DNA from: an uncultured Prevotella sp.
Lineage (GTDB): Bacteria > Bacteroidota > Bacteroidia > Bacteroidales > Bacteroidaceae
Assembly (NCBI GenBank): GCA_900547005.1
Contig: URER01000020.1
Span: 1-42,250, forward strand
Direction of reading: 5' to 3'
DNA: 42,250 nt
A program made the translations under genes and the position numbers. Under the pieces are notes generated by a model that worked only from the letters and a program-made list of their open reading frames with translations, was not told the origin of the DNA and ran no database searches. Below, piece by piece: positions 17,061 through 26,204 of this stretch (position 1 is the first letter of the stretch; each line of letters opens with the position of its first letter).

Positions 17061-17335
17061 AAAATCATACTTCTAAGCTCTAAAAGAGCCACTTTTAGGA
17101 AAAAAAGGAGTCATTTTCCATCAAAATTTGTCGTTCCCGAAAACGCCGAAAACGACCTTTTTGGTGCGATTTAACGTTTGTTTGCGTTCAAAAGTGGCAC
17201 TTTTAGGGTCTCAAAGTAGCCACTTGAGGACGCTAAAGTGCCACTTTTAGGAGCTTAAAGTACTACTTTGAGGCTCTCAAAGTGCCACTTTGACAATGTT
17301 GAGTGGCTATTTTAGCGTTTTCAAAGTCATATTTT
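17061..17335. repeat. 22-base tandem palindromic repeats (AAAGT-GCC-ACTTT family)
   Basis: Seven units begin at 17191, 17213, 17235, 17257, 17279, 17301 and 17323, exactly 22 bases apart. The best units have the 13-base palindrome AAAGTGCCACTTT or AAAGTGGCACTTT followed by nine bases resembling TAGGAGCTT. The last two units are worn. Three further degenerate units, also in 22-base steps, start near 17061, 17083 and 17105, and a 73-base break separates the two blocks. The layout (13-base palindrome plus nine) is the same as in the GTAAT repeats elsewhere in the window, although the sequence differs. Confidence 0.8.
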
Positions 17336-17600
17336 GAGCGAAAAACAAGATAACTTTCTGATAATCAGTATTTTAAGCCAAAACAGCTTAAAATGCCGAA
17401 TTTCGCTATATTTTCAAGCAAAGAAACTTTTGATTGCAAATACGCGAGTTTTAGAGGGTATAGTTGTAAAGATTTTTCAGAATATTCTTAGCAAAAAAAC
17501 ATCGTAATTTTAAGATACCGAGCCCAATATCAAAACAAAATTTTTGCATAATTTTTCACTTTCGCTTTCGGTCTTCTTCATTGTGAAAAGGCAATAATAA

Positions 17601-17628
17601 AGAGGCCATGCTTATGAACATAGCCTCT
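17601..17628 (-). terminator. Terminator of the glucokinase gene
   Basis: Read leftward, AGAGGC(T)ATG pairs with CATGGCCTCT around a short loop, followed by UUUAUUAUU. It is about 80 bases past the glucokinase stop codon. Confidence 0.65.
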
Positions 17629-17707
17629 CTAATTCATTATCAAGACGTCTGCGCGTCTCAATAATCATCGCATATGTATTTATGGCGGAGCTATAAATTA
17701 CCCCTTA

Positions 17708-18682
17708 TTAGATTTCCCAACCGATAGCCGAAGCACCAAGAACAGCAGCCGAAGCACCGTCGAGCGCACTCACCAAGAACTGAGCCTTGCCACGGAAAAT
17801 CGGCATCACGTTCGCATCATAGCTGCGCTTGATAGGATCAAGAATGAGATCGCCAGCTTTTGCCATACCACCAAAGAACACGTAAGCTTCAGGAGAAGCA
17901 AACGCTGTGAAATCAGCGCACGCCTCACCAAGCATATTACCTGTAAACTCATACACATCCTTTGCCAACTCGTCACCCTTTCCTGCAGCGATAGACACAT
18001 CAAGAGAGGTTATATCGTCAGGATTCATATCACGGAGTAACGATGGACGGTCGGTAGTAGAGAGCATTTCGCGTGCTGTGCGAGCCACACCGGTAGCCGA
18101 GCAGTAAGCCTCAAGACATCCCTTGCGGCCACAACCGCACAGGCGTCCGTTATCACGTCGCATGATTACGTGTCCCAACTCACCGGCAAAGCCATCACAA
18201 CCGTAAACCATCTGGCCATTTATCACGATACCCGAACCGACTCCTGTACCAAGTGTCAACATGATGAAGTTCTTCATTCCGCGAGCCACGCCATAGGTCA
18301 TCTCGCCAATGGCTGCGGCGTTTGCGTCATTGGTAAGTGCAACAGGAATGCCTAACGCCTTGGAAAACAGTTCTGCCAAAGGCACGATGCAATCGTGCCC
18401 CCATGACAAGTTCGGTGCATACTCAATCGTTCCTTTATAGAAATTGGCGTTAGGCGCACCGATACCCATAGCCTTGATATTCTCAATGCCGCCCACCTGA
18501 TCGATAATCACCTGAAGAGCATCTACCGATGCCTTTACGTAATCCTCTACTTTTTCATAACCTTGTGTTTTGATTGCCGTCGTAACTTTAATCTCACCAC
18601 GCTGGTCAACAATTCCAAACACAGAATTTGTGCCGCCCAAATCCAAACCTATAACATAAGGTTTCTGCTGTTGTGTATTCAT
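17708..18682 (-). CDS. glk: ROK-family glucokinase
   Basis: A 324-residue ROK (repressor, ORF, kinase) family sugar kinase. The phosphate-binding loop is GLDLGGTNSVFGIVD near residue 12, with a second in LTLGTGVGSGI. The ROK signature and zinc site follow (FAGELGHV, then CGCGRKGC near residues 180-190, then LEAYCSATG). There is no N-terminal helix-turn-helix, so this is a kinase rather than a repressor. The likely reaction is ATP-dependent phosphorylation of glucose, feeding glycolysis or glycogen synthesis. It is transcribed alone from a near-ideal promoter (18738-18767). Other hexoses cannot be excluded. Confidence 0.92.
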   Translation of the reverse strand: MNTQQQKPYVIGLDLGGTNSVFGIVDQRGEIKVTTAIKTQGYEKVEDYVKASVDALQVIIDQVGGIENIKAMGIGAPNANFYKGTIEYAPNLSWGHDCIVPLAELFSKALGIPVALTNDANAAAIGEMTYGVARGMKNFIMLTLGTGVGSGIVINGQMVYGCDGFAGELGHVIMRRDNGRLCGCGRKGCLEAYCSATGVARTAREMLSTTDRPSLLRDMNPDDITSLDVSIAAGKGDELAKDVYEFTGNMLGEACADFTAFASPEAYVFFGGMAKAGDLILDPIKRSYDANVMPIFRGKAQFLVSALDGASAAVLGASAIGWEI

Positions 18683-18737
18683 AAATATGTTTTATTTTTT
18701 AGTTAGAAATAATCGTTAAGATTCATATCTTAATTGG

Positions 18738-18767
18738 CAAAGTTATTAAAAATATGCTATTACGCAA
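18738..18767 (-). promoter_or_regulatory. Promoter of the glucokinase gene
   Basis: Minus strand TTG at 18765-18767, exactly 19 bases, then TAACTTTG at 18738-18745: full agreement with the Bacteroidetes consensus. The start is predicted near 18731, about 48 bases before the ATG. The same intergenic stretch carries the promoter of the divergent exporter gene. Confidence 0.75.
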
Positions 18768-18779
18768 AGTTTTAGATAG

Positions 18780-18787
18780 TAAATTTG
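18780..18787 (+). promoter_or_regulatory. -7 element for the LysE-type exporter operon
   Basis: TAAATTTG followed by C on the plus strand, 37 bases before the ATG at 18825. No strong -33 element is seen. Confidence 0.45.
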
Positions 18788-18824
18788 CCTATTTCGCATA
18801 ATTTTTGCAATTTTGCAATCGATT

Positions 18825-19502
18825 ATGAATTTACCTTTTCCATTTCATATAGATATTCTTGACTGCATTATCAAGGGCATACTCATTGGTGTAATAGCTT
18901 CGGCTCCGATGGGTCCGGTCGGAATATTGTGTATTCAGCGTACTTTGAACAAAGGCCGCTGGTTTGGTTTCATCACGGGAGTGGGAGCCGCAGCGAGCGA
19001 TATTTTCTACGCTCTGCTTACCGGACTCGGCATGAGTTTCGTCATGGACTTCATCAATAATGAACACAACAAATATTTGTTGCAGATATCCGGCTCTATC
19101 ATGCTGTTTATTTTCGGCATCTATTGCTTCAAATCGAACCCGATGAAGAACGCCCACAAAAGCTCGAACAAGAAAGGTACGCTCACCCATAATGCGATAA
19201 CGGCATTCTTCGTTACGCTAAGCAATCCGCTTATCATCTTCCTTTTCATGGCTACATTCGCACAGTTTGCGTTTGTCATACCCGACCATCCGCTCGAGAT
19301 GTCTGTCGGTTATCTAAGTATTGTACTCGGCGCACTGCTGTGGTGGTTCGGATTGACATGGCTCATCGACAAGCTACGCAACATCTTCGACCCTAACGGA
19401 ATAACCATAATCAACAAGGTTATTGGCTCTGTAGTAATGATTTTCTCGCTCATTGCCCTGTTCGGATTGGTGTTCAATCTGTATCAACTGCCCGAATTCT
19501 AA
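18825..19502 (+). CDS. LysE-family exporter
   Basis: A 225-residue integral membrane protein with about six hydrophobic helices. It has the LysE/RhtB family N-terminal signature GVIASAPMGPVGILCIQRTLNKGRWFG split over helices 1-2 (residues about 20-47) and the SNPLIIFLF segment in the middle of the chain. Members export amino acids or related small molecules, driven by the proton gradient. A TTG at 18813 would add four residues, but the ATG at 18825 is preferred. The DUF4924 gene follows after 29 bases. The exported compound cannot be told from sequence. Confidence 0.88.
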   Translation: MNLPFPFHIDILDCIIKGILIGVIASAPMGPVGILCIQRTLNKGRWFGFITGVGAAASDIFYALLTGLGMSFVMDFINNEHNKYLLQISGSIMLFIFGIYCFKSNPMKNAHKSSNKKGTLTHNAITAFFVTLSNPLIIFLFMATFAQFAFVIPDHPLEMSVGYLSIVLGALLWWFGLTWLIDKLRNIFDPNGITIINKVIGSVVMIFSLIALFGLVFNLYQLPEF

Positions 19503-19531
19503 GTGTTTTTCATTTACGTATATTATATATT

Positions 19532-20077
19532 ATGTATATAGCAAAAGAATTAAGAAAGAAATCTATTGCCGAATATCTGCTTTATATGTGGCAGATAGAG
19601 GATATCATACGCGCCTACGGATGCTCGCTGACGGCGATTAAGCGCGAATATATCGATAAATTCGACTACTCCGACGAGCAGAAAGAGGAGGAAACAGACT
19701 GGTTTGGCGACCTTGTGCGTATGATGAACTCAGAGGGTGTGAGGGAGAAAGGACACCTTCAGATTAACAAAATACTGATGCAAGACCTGCAAGAGTTTCA
19801 CGGTGCGTTGTTAAACTCAAGTAAATTCCCATTCTATAATGCTGAGTACTATCGTGTTTTGCCGTTCATTGTAGAGCTACGCAACAAGGGAGCAAATAAG
19901 GAGGAGAACGAGATAGAGACTTGTTTCAACGCCTTGTATGGCACTATGATGCTGCGATTGCAGAAGAAGGAAATAACCACGGAGACTGCAAACGCCATTA
20001 AAGAGATTACTACGCTCGTTGGAATGTTGTCTGACTATTATCTGAAAGACAAGAATGAGGGGCTTGAGTTCGACTAA
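19532..20077 (+). CDS. DUF4924-family protein
   Basis: A 181-residue soluble, helix-rich protein beginning MYIAKELRKKSIAEYLLYMW. I recognise the style as the Bacteroidetes DUF4924 family, which has no assigned function. There is no signal peptide, membrane helix or metal-binding cluster. It lies between the LysE-type exporter (29 bases upstream) and rfbD (53 bases downstream), so it is probably part of that operon. Conserved features are an aromatic-rich N-terminal helix and a charged middle (EQKEEETDWFGDLVRMMNSE). Confidence 0.85.
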   Translation: MYIAKELRKKSIAEYLLYMWQIEDIIRAYGCSLTAIKREYIDKFDYSDEQKEEETDWFGDLVRMMNSEGVREKGHLQINKILMQDLQEFHGALLNSSKFPFYNAEYYRVLPFIVELRNKGANKEENEIETCFNALYGTMMLRLQKKEITTETANAIKEITTLVGMLSDYYLKDKNEGLEFD

Positions 20078-20130
20078 AAAGGATGACAAACAACAAGGAA
20101 ACGAAACTTAAAGAATAAAAACATACAACT

Positions 20131-20979
20131 ATGAACATATTAATAACAGGATGTAACGGTCAGTTAGGCAACGAGATACAGATATTGGAGAAAGTAAACC
20201 CACAACACACATTCTTCAATACCGATGTCTCAGAACTGGATATTACCAACCAACTCGCCATCGACCAATTTATACAGGAGAACAAGATTGACGGAATCAT
20301 AAACTGTGCGGCCTATACGGCGGTAGACAAAGCCGAAAGCAACAAGCAGTTGTGTACTGCATTGAACGCTGAAGCACCGGCATACTTGGCTATGTCGATA
20401 GAGAAACGTGGCGGATGGATCGTACAAGTGAGCACAGATTACGTGTTCGACGGAACGAAACACACGCCATACGTGGAAACCGACACGCCATGCCCGGACA
20501 GCGTCTACGGAAGTACGAAACTCGCTGGAGAGATTGCAGTGCAGAAACTTTGCAAGAAAACGATGATTATACGCACAGCCTGGCTCTACTCCACCTTTGG
20601 AAACAATTTCGTGAAAACGATGATCAGGCTCGGAAAAGAGAAGTCGGAGCTGGGCGTTATCTTCGACCAGATAGGCACTCCGACATACGCCCGCGACCTT
20701 GCCGTGGCCATTATGACGGCCGTAAACAAGGGCATCGTGCCGGGAACATATCATTTCTCGAACGAGGGTGTCATCAGTTGGTATGACTTCACCAAAGCCA
20801 TCCATCGCATTGCGGGCATCAATGGCTGCCACGTGAAGCCTCTCCACACGGCCGAAAACCCCACCCCGGCAAACCGTCCGCACTACAGTGTGCTCGACAA
20901 GACGAAGATTAAGAATACCTACGACATTGAAGTGCCATACTGGGAGGAGTCGTTACAAGAGTGTATCGGGGAGCTTTAA
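20131..20979 (+). CDS. rfbD: dTDP-4-dehydrorhamnose reductase
   Basis: A 282-residue short-chain dehydrogenase/reductase of the RmlD group. The NAD(P)-binding motif is GCNGQLG near residues 7-13. The catalytic pair is Tyr126 and Lys130 (VYGSTKLAGE), preceded by VSTDYVFDG. It performs the last step of dTDP-L-rhamnose synthesis, for surface polysaccharide. rfbA, rfbB and rfbC are not in the window. It is the third gene of the exporter-DUF4924 run, and a 186-base low-complexity stretch separates it from prfC. Confidence 0.93.
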   Translation: MNILITGCNGQLGNEIQILEKVNPQHTFFNTDVSELDITNQLAIDQFIQENKIDGIINCAAYTAVDKAESNKQLCTALNAEAPAYLAMSIEKRGGWIVQVSTDYVFDGTKHTPYVETDTPCPDSVYGSTKLAGEIAVQKLCKKTMIIRTAWLYSTFGNNFVKTMIRLGKEKSELGVIFDQIGTPTYARDLAVAIMTAVNKGIVPGTYHFSNEGVISWYDFTKAIHRIAGINGCHVKPLHTAENPTPANRPHYSVLDKTKIKNTYDIEVPYWEESLQECIGEL

Positions 20980-20985
20980 GCTTTT

Positions 20986-21138
20986 CGAGGAGACAGGAGA
21001 CAGGAGTCGGGAGGTCAGACATTACTCAAAAGAGTTTAATGCGATTACCACAAAGAAGCATTTCTCAATCCTCAATCCCCAATCCTCCATCCTCAAAAAG
21101 TATTCTCTCTCCTCTCTTCTCTCTCCCCTCTCCTCTTT
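20986..21138 (+). repeat. Purine tract and pyrimidine-rich simple repeats between rfbD and prfC
   Basis: A GGAGACAGGAGACAGGAG-type purine tract lies at about 20986-21012. A seven-base repeat of the CTCAATC kind follows at 21064-21094, then an almost pure C/T tract at about 21104-21138. In RNA the purine tract could pair with the downstream C/T tract, ending at TTTTAG, which would make a long-range terminator-like structure. Confidence 0.65.
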
Positions 21139-21165
21139 TAGAAAAACGAATTAACGACAATAACA

Positions 21166-22731
21166 ATGAACGAAATAGAAAGAAGACGCACCTTTGCCAT
21201 CATCTCACACCCTGACGCGGGTAAGACAACGCTCACAGAGAAGTTCCTGTTGTTCGGCGGACAGATTCAGGTGGCTGGTGCAGTGAAGAGCAACAAGATA
21301 CGCAAAACCGCTACATCCGACTGGATGGATATAGAGAAACAGCGTGGAATCTCGGTGTCTACCTCTGTGATGGAGTTCGATTACAAAGATTACAAGGTGA
21401 ACATTCTCGACACTCCAGGTCACCAAGACTTTGCCGAAGACACCTACCGCACGCTTACTGCCGTCGACTCGGCTATTATCGTAGTCGACTCGGCAAAGGG
21501 TGTTGAGACTCAGACACGCAAGCTCATGGAGGTTTGCCGCATGAGAAACACGCCGGTTATCATCTTCATAAATAAGATGGACCGTGAGGGCCGCGACCCG
21601 TTCGACCTTCTTGATGAACTTGAACAAGAACTGCAAATAAAGGTAAGGCCACTATCATGGCCAATAAACCAGGGAATGAGGTTCAAAGGCGTATATAACA
21701 TCTACGAGCAACAGCTCAACCTTTTCACACCAAACAAGCAGCGTGTGACAGAAAAAGTGCAGGTGGACATCAACTCAAATGAACTGGAACAACAGGTTGG
21801 CGAGGCTGATGCGGCTCAACTGCGTGATGACCTTGAGCTGGTATCAGGCGTTTATCCAGAGTTCGATGTGGAAACCTATCGCTCGGCAGAAGTCGCTCCC
21901 GTGTTCTTCGGATCGGCTCTCAACAATTTCGGTGTGCAGGAACTGCTTGACTGTTTCGTTGAGATAGCCCCCTCGCCACGTCCCACTAAGGCCGAAGAGC
22001 GCGAGGTAAAGCCGGAAGAACAGAAGTTCAGCGGATTCATTTTCAAGATTACTGCCAACATAGACCCTAACCATCGCTCTTGTATTGCGTTCTGCAAGGT
22101 GTGCTCAGGTAAGTTCGTTCGCAACCAGCCATACCTCCACGTGCGTATGGGCAAGACCATGCGATTCAGTTCTCCCACACAGTTTATGGCTCAACGCAAG
22201 AGCACCATCGAAGAAGCCTACCCCGGAGACATAGTCGGTCTGCCCGATAATGGTGTCTTTAAGATTGGCGACACACTGACGGAAGGTGAACAGATTCATT
22301 TCCGCGGACTGCCATCGTTCAGTCCGGAGATGTTCAAATACATCGAGAACGACGACCCGATGAAGTCGAAGCAGTTGGAGAAAGGCATCCAGCAGCTTAT
22401 GGATGAGGGTGTGGCACAGTTGTTCGTCAACCAATTCAACGGCCGCAAAATCATCGGAACAGTTGGTCAGCTTCAGTTTGAGGTCATACAATACCGTCTT
22501 GAGAACGAATACAACGCCCGTTGCCGTTGGGAACCAGTACACCTGTATAAGGCTTGTTGGATAGAGAGCGACGACGAAAAGGAACTTGACAACTTCAAAA
22601 AACGCAAATATCAATATATGGCTAAGGACCGTGACGGTCGCGATGTATTCCTCGCCGACTCAGGATATGTCCTCAGTATGGCGCAACAAGACTTTGAAAA
22701 CATCAAGTTCCACTTTTCGAGCGAGTTCTAA
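21166..22731 (+). CDS. prfC: Peptide chain release factor 3
   Basis: A 521-residue translational GTPase. G1 is ISHPDAGKTTLTEK near residue 15, G2 includes RGISVS, G3 is DTPGHQDF and G4 is NKMD. Length and the C-terminal domains fit RF3, which recycles RF1 and RF2 from the ribosome after termination; elongation factor G would be about 170 residues longer. It carries no unusual insertion. tsaC follows after 65 bases, with a small hairpin (AGAGGTAA/TTACCCTCT) between them. Confidence 0.97.
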   Translation: MNEIERRRTFAIISHPDAGKTTLTEKFLLFGGQIQVAGAVKSNKIRKTATSDWMDIEKQRGISVSTSVMEFDYKDYKVNILDTPGHQDFAEDTYRTLTAVDSAIIVVDSAKGVETQTRKLMEVCRMRNTPVIIFINKMDREGRDPFDLLDELEQELQIKVRPLSWPINQGMRFKGVYNIYEQQLNLFTPNKQRVTEKVQVDINSNELEQQVGEADAAQLRDDLELVSGVYPEFDVETYRSAEVAPVFFGSALNNFGVQELLDCFVEIAPSPRPTKAEEREVKPEEQKFSGFIFKITANIDPNHRSCIAFCKVCSGKFVRNQPYLHVRMGKTMRFSSPTQFMAQRKSTIEEAYPGDIVGLPDNGVFKIGDTLTEGEQIHFRGLPSFSPEMFKYIENDDPMKSKQLEKGIQQLMDEGVAQLFVNQFNGRKIIGTVGQLQFEVIQYRLENEYNARCRWEPVHLYKACWIESDDEKELDNFKKRKYQYMAKDRDGRDVFLADSGYVLSMAQQDFENIKFHFSSEF

Positions 22732-22796
22732 GTTTTTATTTAGAGGTAAGAAGATTACCCTCTGTTGCACTATTATTGCATATATAAATAGAAATT

Positions 22797-23366
22797 ATGA
22801 AAAGAGAAGACGATATAAAGAATGCTGTTGAAGTGCTGCGCAAAGGCGGCATAATACTCTACCCTACTGACACGGTATGGGGAATAGGCTGCGATGCGAC
22901 TAACGCCGAGGCCGTGAAAAGAGTGTATGAGATAAAACGGCGCGACGACTCGAAGGCACTGATATGCCTTGTCGACTCCGACGCGAGACTGCAACGATAC
23001 GTCAGAAACGTACCCGACGCGGCATGGCAACTGATAGACGTAATGGTGAAACCGACAACGCTGATTCTCGATGGGGCGCAGGGACTGGCACCAAACCTCA
23101 TAGCCGAGGACGGCAGCATTGGCATACGGATAACAAAGGAAGAATTCTCTCACGAGTTATGCTACCGTTTTCAGAAAGCCATAGTCAGCACAAGCGCGAA
23201 CATCAGCGGTGAACCGGCAGCACAAAACTACTGCGACATCTCGGAGGATATTCTCAACGCGGTGGACTATGTATGCCAATCTCGACGTCAGGAACATAAA
23301 CCTCACACTCCATCGAGCATCATAAAACTGGCCGAGAACGGCGAAGTAACGATTATTCGTAAATGA
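22797..23366 (+). CDS. tsaC: Threonylcarbamoyl-AMP synthase (TsaC/YrdC)
   Basis: A 189-residue YrdC-domain protein. Signature segments are GGIILYPTDTVWGIGCDA near residues 17-34, the basic KRRDDSK motif and STSANISGEPA. It makes threonylcarbamoyl-AMP from threonine, bicarbonate and ATP, the first step of the t6A37 modification of tRNAs that read ANN codons. It is the short YrdC form without the extra Sua5 domain. Its stop overlaps the start of the clc gene by four bases (ATGA), so the two are translationally coupled. Confidence 0.93.
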   Translation: MKREDDIKNAVEVLRKGGIILYPTDTVWGIGCDATNAEAVKRVYEIKRRDDSKALICLVDSDARLQRYVRNVPDAAWQLIDVMVKPTTLILDGAQGLAPNLIAEDGSIGIRITKEEFSHELCYRFQKAIVSTSANISGEPAAQNYCDISEDILNAVDYVCQSRRQEHKPHTPSSIIKLAENGEVTIIRK

Positions 23367-25165
23367 CAGAGACAACAGAATACAAACCGACAAGACTCGA
23401 AAAACTCATTGCATGGCGCGAGGCTCACGTCAGCGACAGGCAGTTCACGCTGCTATTAGCTTTCTTTGTGGGCTTCTTCGCAGCCGTGGCGGCATTCGTC
23501 CTGCACGGCATAATACATCAAATACAACTCCTACTGCGTGCCGGATTCCGCGCGGAGGGATTCAACTGGCTCTATTTGCTGTTCCCGGTAGTAGGCATCT
23601 ACCTAACTTATTTATTCGTAAAATATATCGTGCGCGACAATATCTCGCACGGTATCACGCGTGTGCTGTATGCGATAGCATCGAAACGGTCGCGACTGAA
23701 AAAGCATAACTGCTGGAGTTCGGTAATCGCTTCGGCCATAACCATCGGTTTCGGTGGTTCGGTGGGCGCCGAGGCACCTATTGTACTGACGGGTTCTGCC
23801 ATAGGCAGCAACCTCGGACAGCTATTCAAAATGGACAACAAAACGCTGATGTTGCTCGTGGGATGCGGCGCGTCGGCGGCCATTGCAGGCATATTTAAGG
23901 CTCCGATAGCCGGACTGGTATTCACGCTTGAGGTGCTTATGGTGGATCTGACAATGGGGTCGCTGCTCCCGATATTGATAGCAAGCGTCACGGCGACGTG
24001 CTTCTCGTATATGTTTACGGGCAGCGCATCGCTCTTCGACTTCCATCTTGACGAGGCATGGCAGCTTGTGCGCGTTCCGCCAACTATATTGCTCGGCATC
24101 GTCTGCGGACTTATCTCGCTTTATTTCATGCGGCTTATGACGTGGTGCGAGAACGGCTTCGCGCGCCTCTCCGACCGTCCCTACGTGAAACTACTGCTGG
24201 GCGGCTCGCTGCTCAGCACCTTGATATTCTTCTTCCCAGCCCTCTACGGCGAGGGATATGACTGTCTGTCGATATTCATCAACGGCCGAACGGAGGCCGA
24301 TTGGGAACAGTTGCTCAACCAGTCGCTCTTCGCCGGACACGGCAATCTGCTCGTGCTATATGTCGGACTGGTAATAGCAACAAAGGTTTTTGCGACATCG
24401 GCAACCAACGGCAGCGGCGGATGCGGAGGTACATTTGCGCCTTCGCTGTTCATCGGAGGCTTCATGGGCTTTTTTTTCGCGCGCGTTTGGAACATTAATC
24501 AGATTGGCGTGTTCGTACCGGAAAAGAATTTCACACTGCTGGGAATGGCCGGAGTGATGGCCGGAGTGATGCACGCACCGCTTACCGGAATATTCCTGAT
24601 CGCAGAACTCACGGGCGGTTATCAACTGTTTTTGCCACTGATGATTGTGAGCGTATGCGCTTATCTCACCATTTCTATCTTCGAGCCGCACAGTATATAC
24701 GCCATGCGTCTTGCGAGACAGGGCAAACTGATAACACACCACACCGACCGGGCGGTGCTCACATTGATGAGTTTGGAGTCGGTAATAGAGCGCGATTTCA
24801 CCTCGGTAGCCCCAGATATGAAGATGGGTAAGCTCGTTCACGTTGTGAGCCGAAGCCGTAATGATCAGATTCCTGTGTGCGACGACGCGGGATGCCTGCT
24901 CGGAGAGGTTGACATAACTAAGTTGCGGCACATCATCTTCCGTACGGAACTGTATCAGAAGTTCTCCGTAGAGCAGATAATGACACAACCGGCTGCACGA
25001 CTCGGAGTAAACGATTCTATGGAAGAGGTTATGAAGACGTTCGACAAGACCGGTGCAGCGACACTTCCGGTTGTCAACATCGACAGGCATCTTATAGGGT
25101 ATATCAGCAGGGCAAGGCTATATTGTCTATACAGACAGATGGTGGCGGATATGTCGGAAGACTGA
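23363..25165 (+). CDS. ClC-family chloride channel/transporter with CBS domains
   Basis: A 600-residue protein. Residues about 25-430 form the ClC membrane domain. The filter motif is GGSVGAEAP, with the gating glutamate in the GxExP position. The internal proton-path glutamate region is VFTLEVLM, and a GSGGCGGTFAPSLFIGG loop follows. Residues about 460-590 form two CBS domains, which normally sense adenine nucleotides. The family includes chloride channels and H+/Cl- antiporters; the retained glutamates favour an antiporter, as an inference. It overlaps tsaC by four bases and is followed by fmt after 65 bases. Confidence 0.92.
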   Translation: MTETTEYKPTRLEKLIAWREAHVSDRQFTLLLAFFVGFFAAVAAFVLHGIIHQIQLLLRAGFRAEGFNWLYLLFPVVGIYLTYLFVKYIVRDNISHGITRVLYAIASKRSRLKKHNCWSSVIASAITIGFGGSVGAEAPIVLTGSAIGSNLGQLFKMDNKTLMLLVGCGASAAIAGIFKAPIAGLVFTLEVLMVDLTMGSLLPILIASVTATCFSYMFTGSASLFDFHLDEAWQLVRVPPTILLGIVCGLISLYFMRLMTWCENGFARLSDRPYVKLLLGGSLLSTLIFFFPALYGEGYDCLSIFINGRTEADWEQLLNQSLFAGHGNLLVLYVGLVIATKVFATSATNGSGGCGGTFAPSLFIGGFMGFFFARVWNINQIGVFVPEKNFTLLGMAGVMAGVMHAPLTGIFLIAELTGGYQLFLPLMIVSVCAYLTISIFEPHSIYAMRLARQGKLITHHTDRAVLTLMSLESVIERDFTSVAPDMKMGKLVHVVSRSRNDQIPVCDDAGCLLGEVDITKLRHIIFRTELYQKFSVEQIMTQPAARLGVNDSMEEVMKTFDKTGAATLPVVNIDRHLIGYISRARLYCLYRQMVADMSED

Positions 25166-25230
25166 GAAAGAATTACTTAGACTGTGAAACGATGTGATGA
25201 CAAAATGCATCACGACAAACAAACAAGGTA

Positions 25231-26187
25231 ATGGAAAAGAAAGATTTAAGGATAGTGTTCATGGGAACACCCGAATTTGCGGTGGAATCTCTGCGCTCTT
25301 TAGTGGAAAATGGATATAACGTGGTGGCGGTGGTTACACAACCAGACAAAGCCGTCGGGCGACACCATGAGCAGCTGCAGCCTTCGCAGGTGAAACAATA
25401 TGCCATGAGTCAAGGGCTGCCGGTGCTACAACCGGTGAAGATGCGCGACCCGGAGTTCTTGGAAGAGTTGCGCAAATATAATGCCGACTTACAGGTTGTG
25501 GTAGCTTTCCGTATGCTGCCGGAAGTGGTATGGGCTATGCCCCGTTTCGGAACATTCAATGTTCACGCTGCCCTATTACCTCAGTATCGCGGTGCTGCTC
25601 CAATCAACTGGGCTGTGATAAACGGCGAGACGCAGACCGGAGTAACGACGTTCTTCCTCGACCATGATATAGATACGGGGCGCATCATTATGAAACGGAC
25701 GTTCGACATCCCCGATGATGCCGATGTAGAATATGTATATGACGGCCTGATGCATCTCGGAGCAGAAATCGCTAAGGACACCATCGACATGATAATTGCC
25801 AACAACGGTAACATCGAGAGTATTGCGCAGGAAGACGAAATAACTTCGGACACTGTCTTGAATGCTGCTCCCAAGATTTTCAAGGACACTTGTCGCATCG
25901 ACTGGAGCAGGTCAGCAAAGCAAGTATATGACTTCGTTCGCGGTCTTAGTCCCTACCCCGGTGCGTGGACGGAAATGTCTGGCAGTATGCTGAAGATATA
26001 CAAGACTAAGAAGACCGACCAACAATCGACGGGTCAACCGGGCGAGATTGTGGCAGAAAAGAAGCATCTCTACGTCAATTGTAGCGACAGTCTGCTCGAA
26101 ATTCTCGAACTCCAACAGAGCGGGAAAAAGCGTATGGATGCCGTTTCGTTCCTTAATGGTTTCCACGGCGAAGCAGTATTGAAGTAA
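25231..26187 (+). CDS. fmt: Methionyl-tRNA formyltransferase
   Basis: A 318-residue formyltransferase. It starts MEKKDLRIVFMGTPEFAVESL, with the catalytic triad visible as Asn110 and His112 (FNVHAALLPQYRGAAP) and Asp148 (DHDIDTGRI). The C-terminal OB-like domain binds the acceptor stem of initiator tRNA. It formylates Met-tRNA using 10-formyltetrahydrofolate. Length is standard. It is the last gene of the rightward run and is followed by GTAAT-type 22-base repeats, then a bidirectional terminator. Confidence 0.97.
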   Translation: MEKKDLRIVFMGTPEFAVESLRSLVENGYNVVAVVTQPDKAVGRHHEQLQPSQVKQYAMSQGLPVLQPVKMRDPEFLEELRKYNADLQVVVAFRMLPEVVWAMPRFGTFNVHAALLPQYRGAAPINWAVINGETQTGVTTFFLDHDIDTGRIIMKRTFDIPDDADVEYVYDGLMHLGAEIAKDTIDMIIANNGNIESIAQEDEITSDTVLNAAPKIFKDTCRIDWSRSAKQVYDFVRGLSPYPGAWTEMSGSMLKIYKTKKTDQQSTGQPGEIVAEKKHLYVNCSDSLLEILELQQSGKKRMDAVSFLNGFHGEAVLK

Positions 26188-26204
26188 AAAGAAGAAGATA
26201 ACAA

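Larger units (their letters stand above)
16857..17707. other. Long non-coding stretch with palindromic repeats
   Basis: About 850 bases without a believable gene. It holds the acetyltransferase promoter at its left edge, a region of 22-base palindrome repeats (17061-17335), AT-rich sequence with no structure that I can name (17340-17590), and the glucokinase terminator (17601-17628). Stop codons are frequent in all frames. Confidence 0.75.

Noticed and set aside
23413..25090. Long reverse-strand and alternative-frame open frames inside clc
   Set aside because: They are shadows of the high-GC third codon positions of clc; the plus-frame product has all ClC and CBS features.
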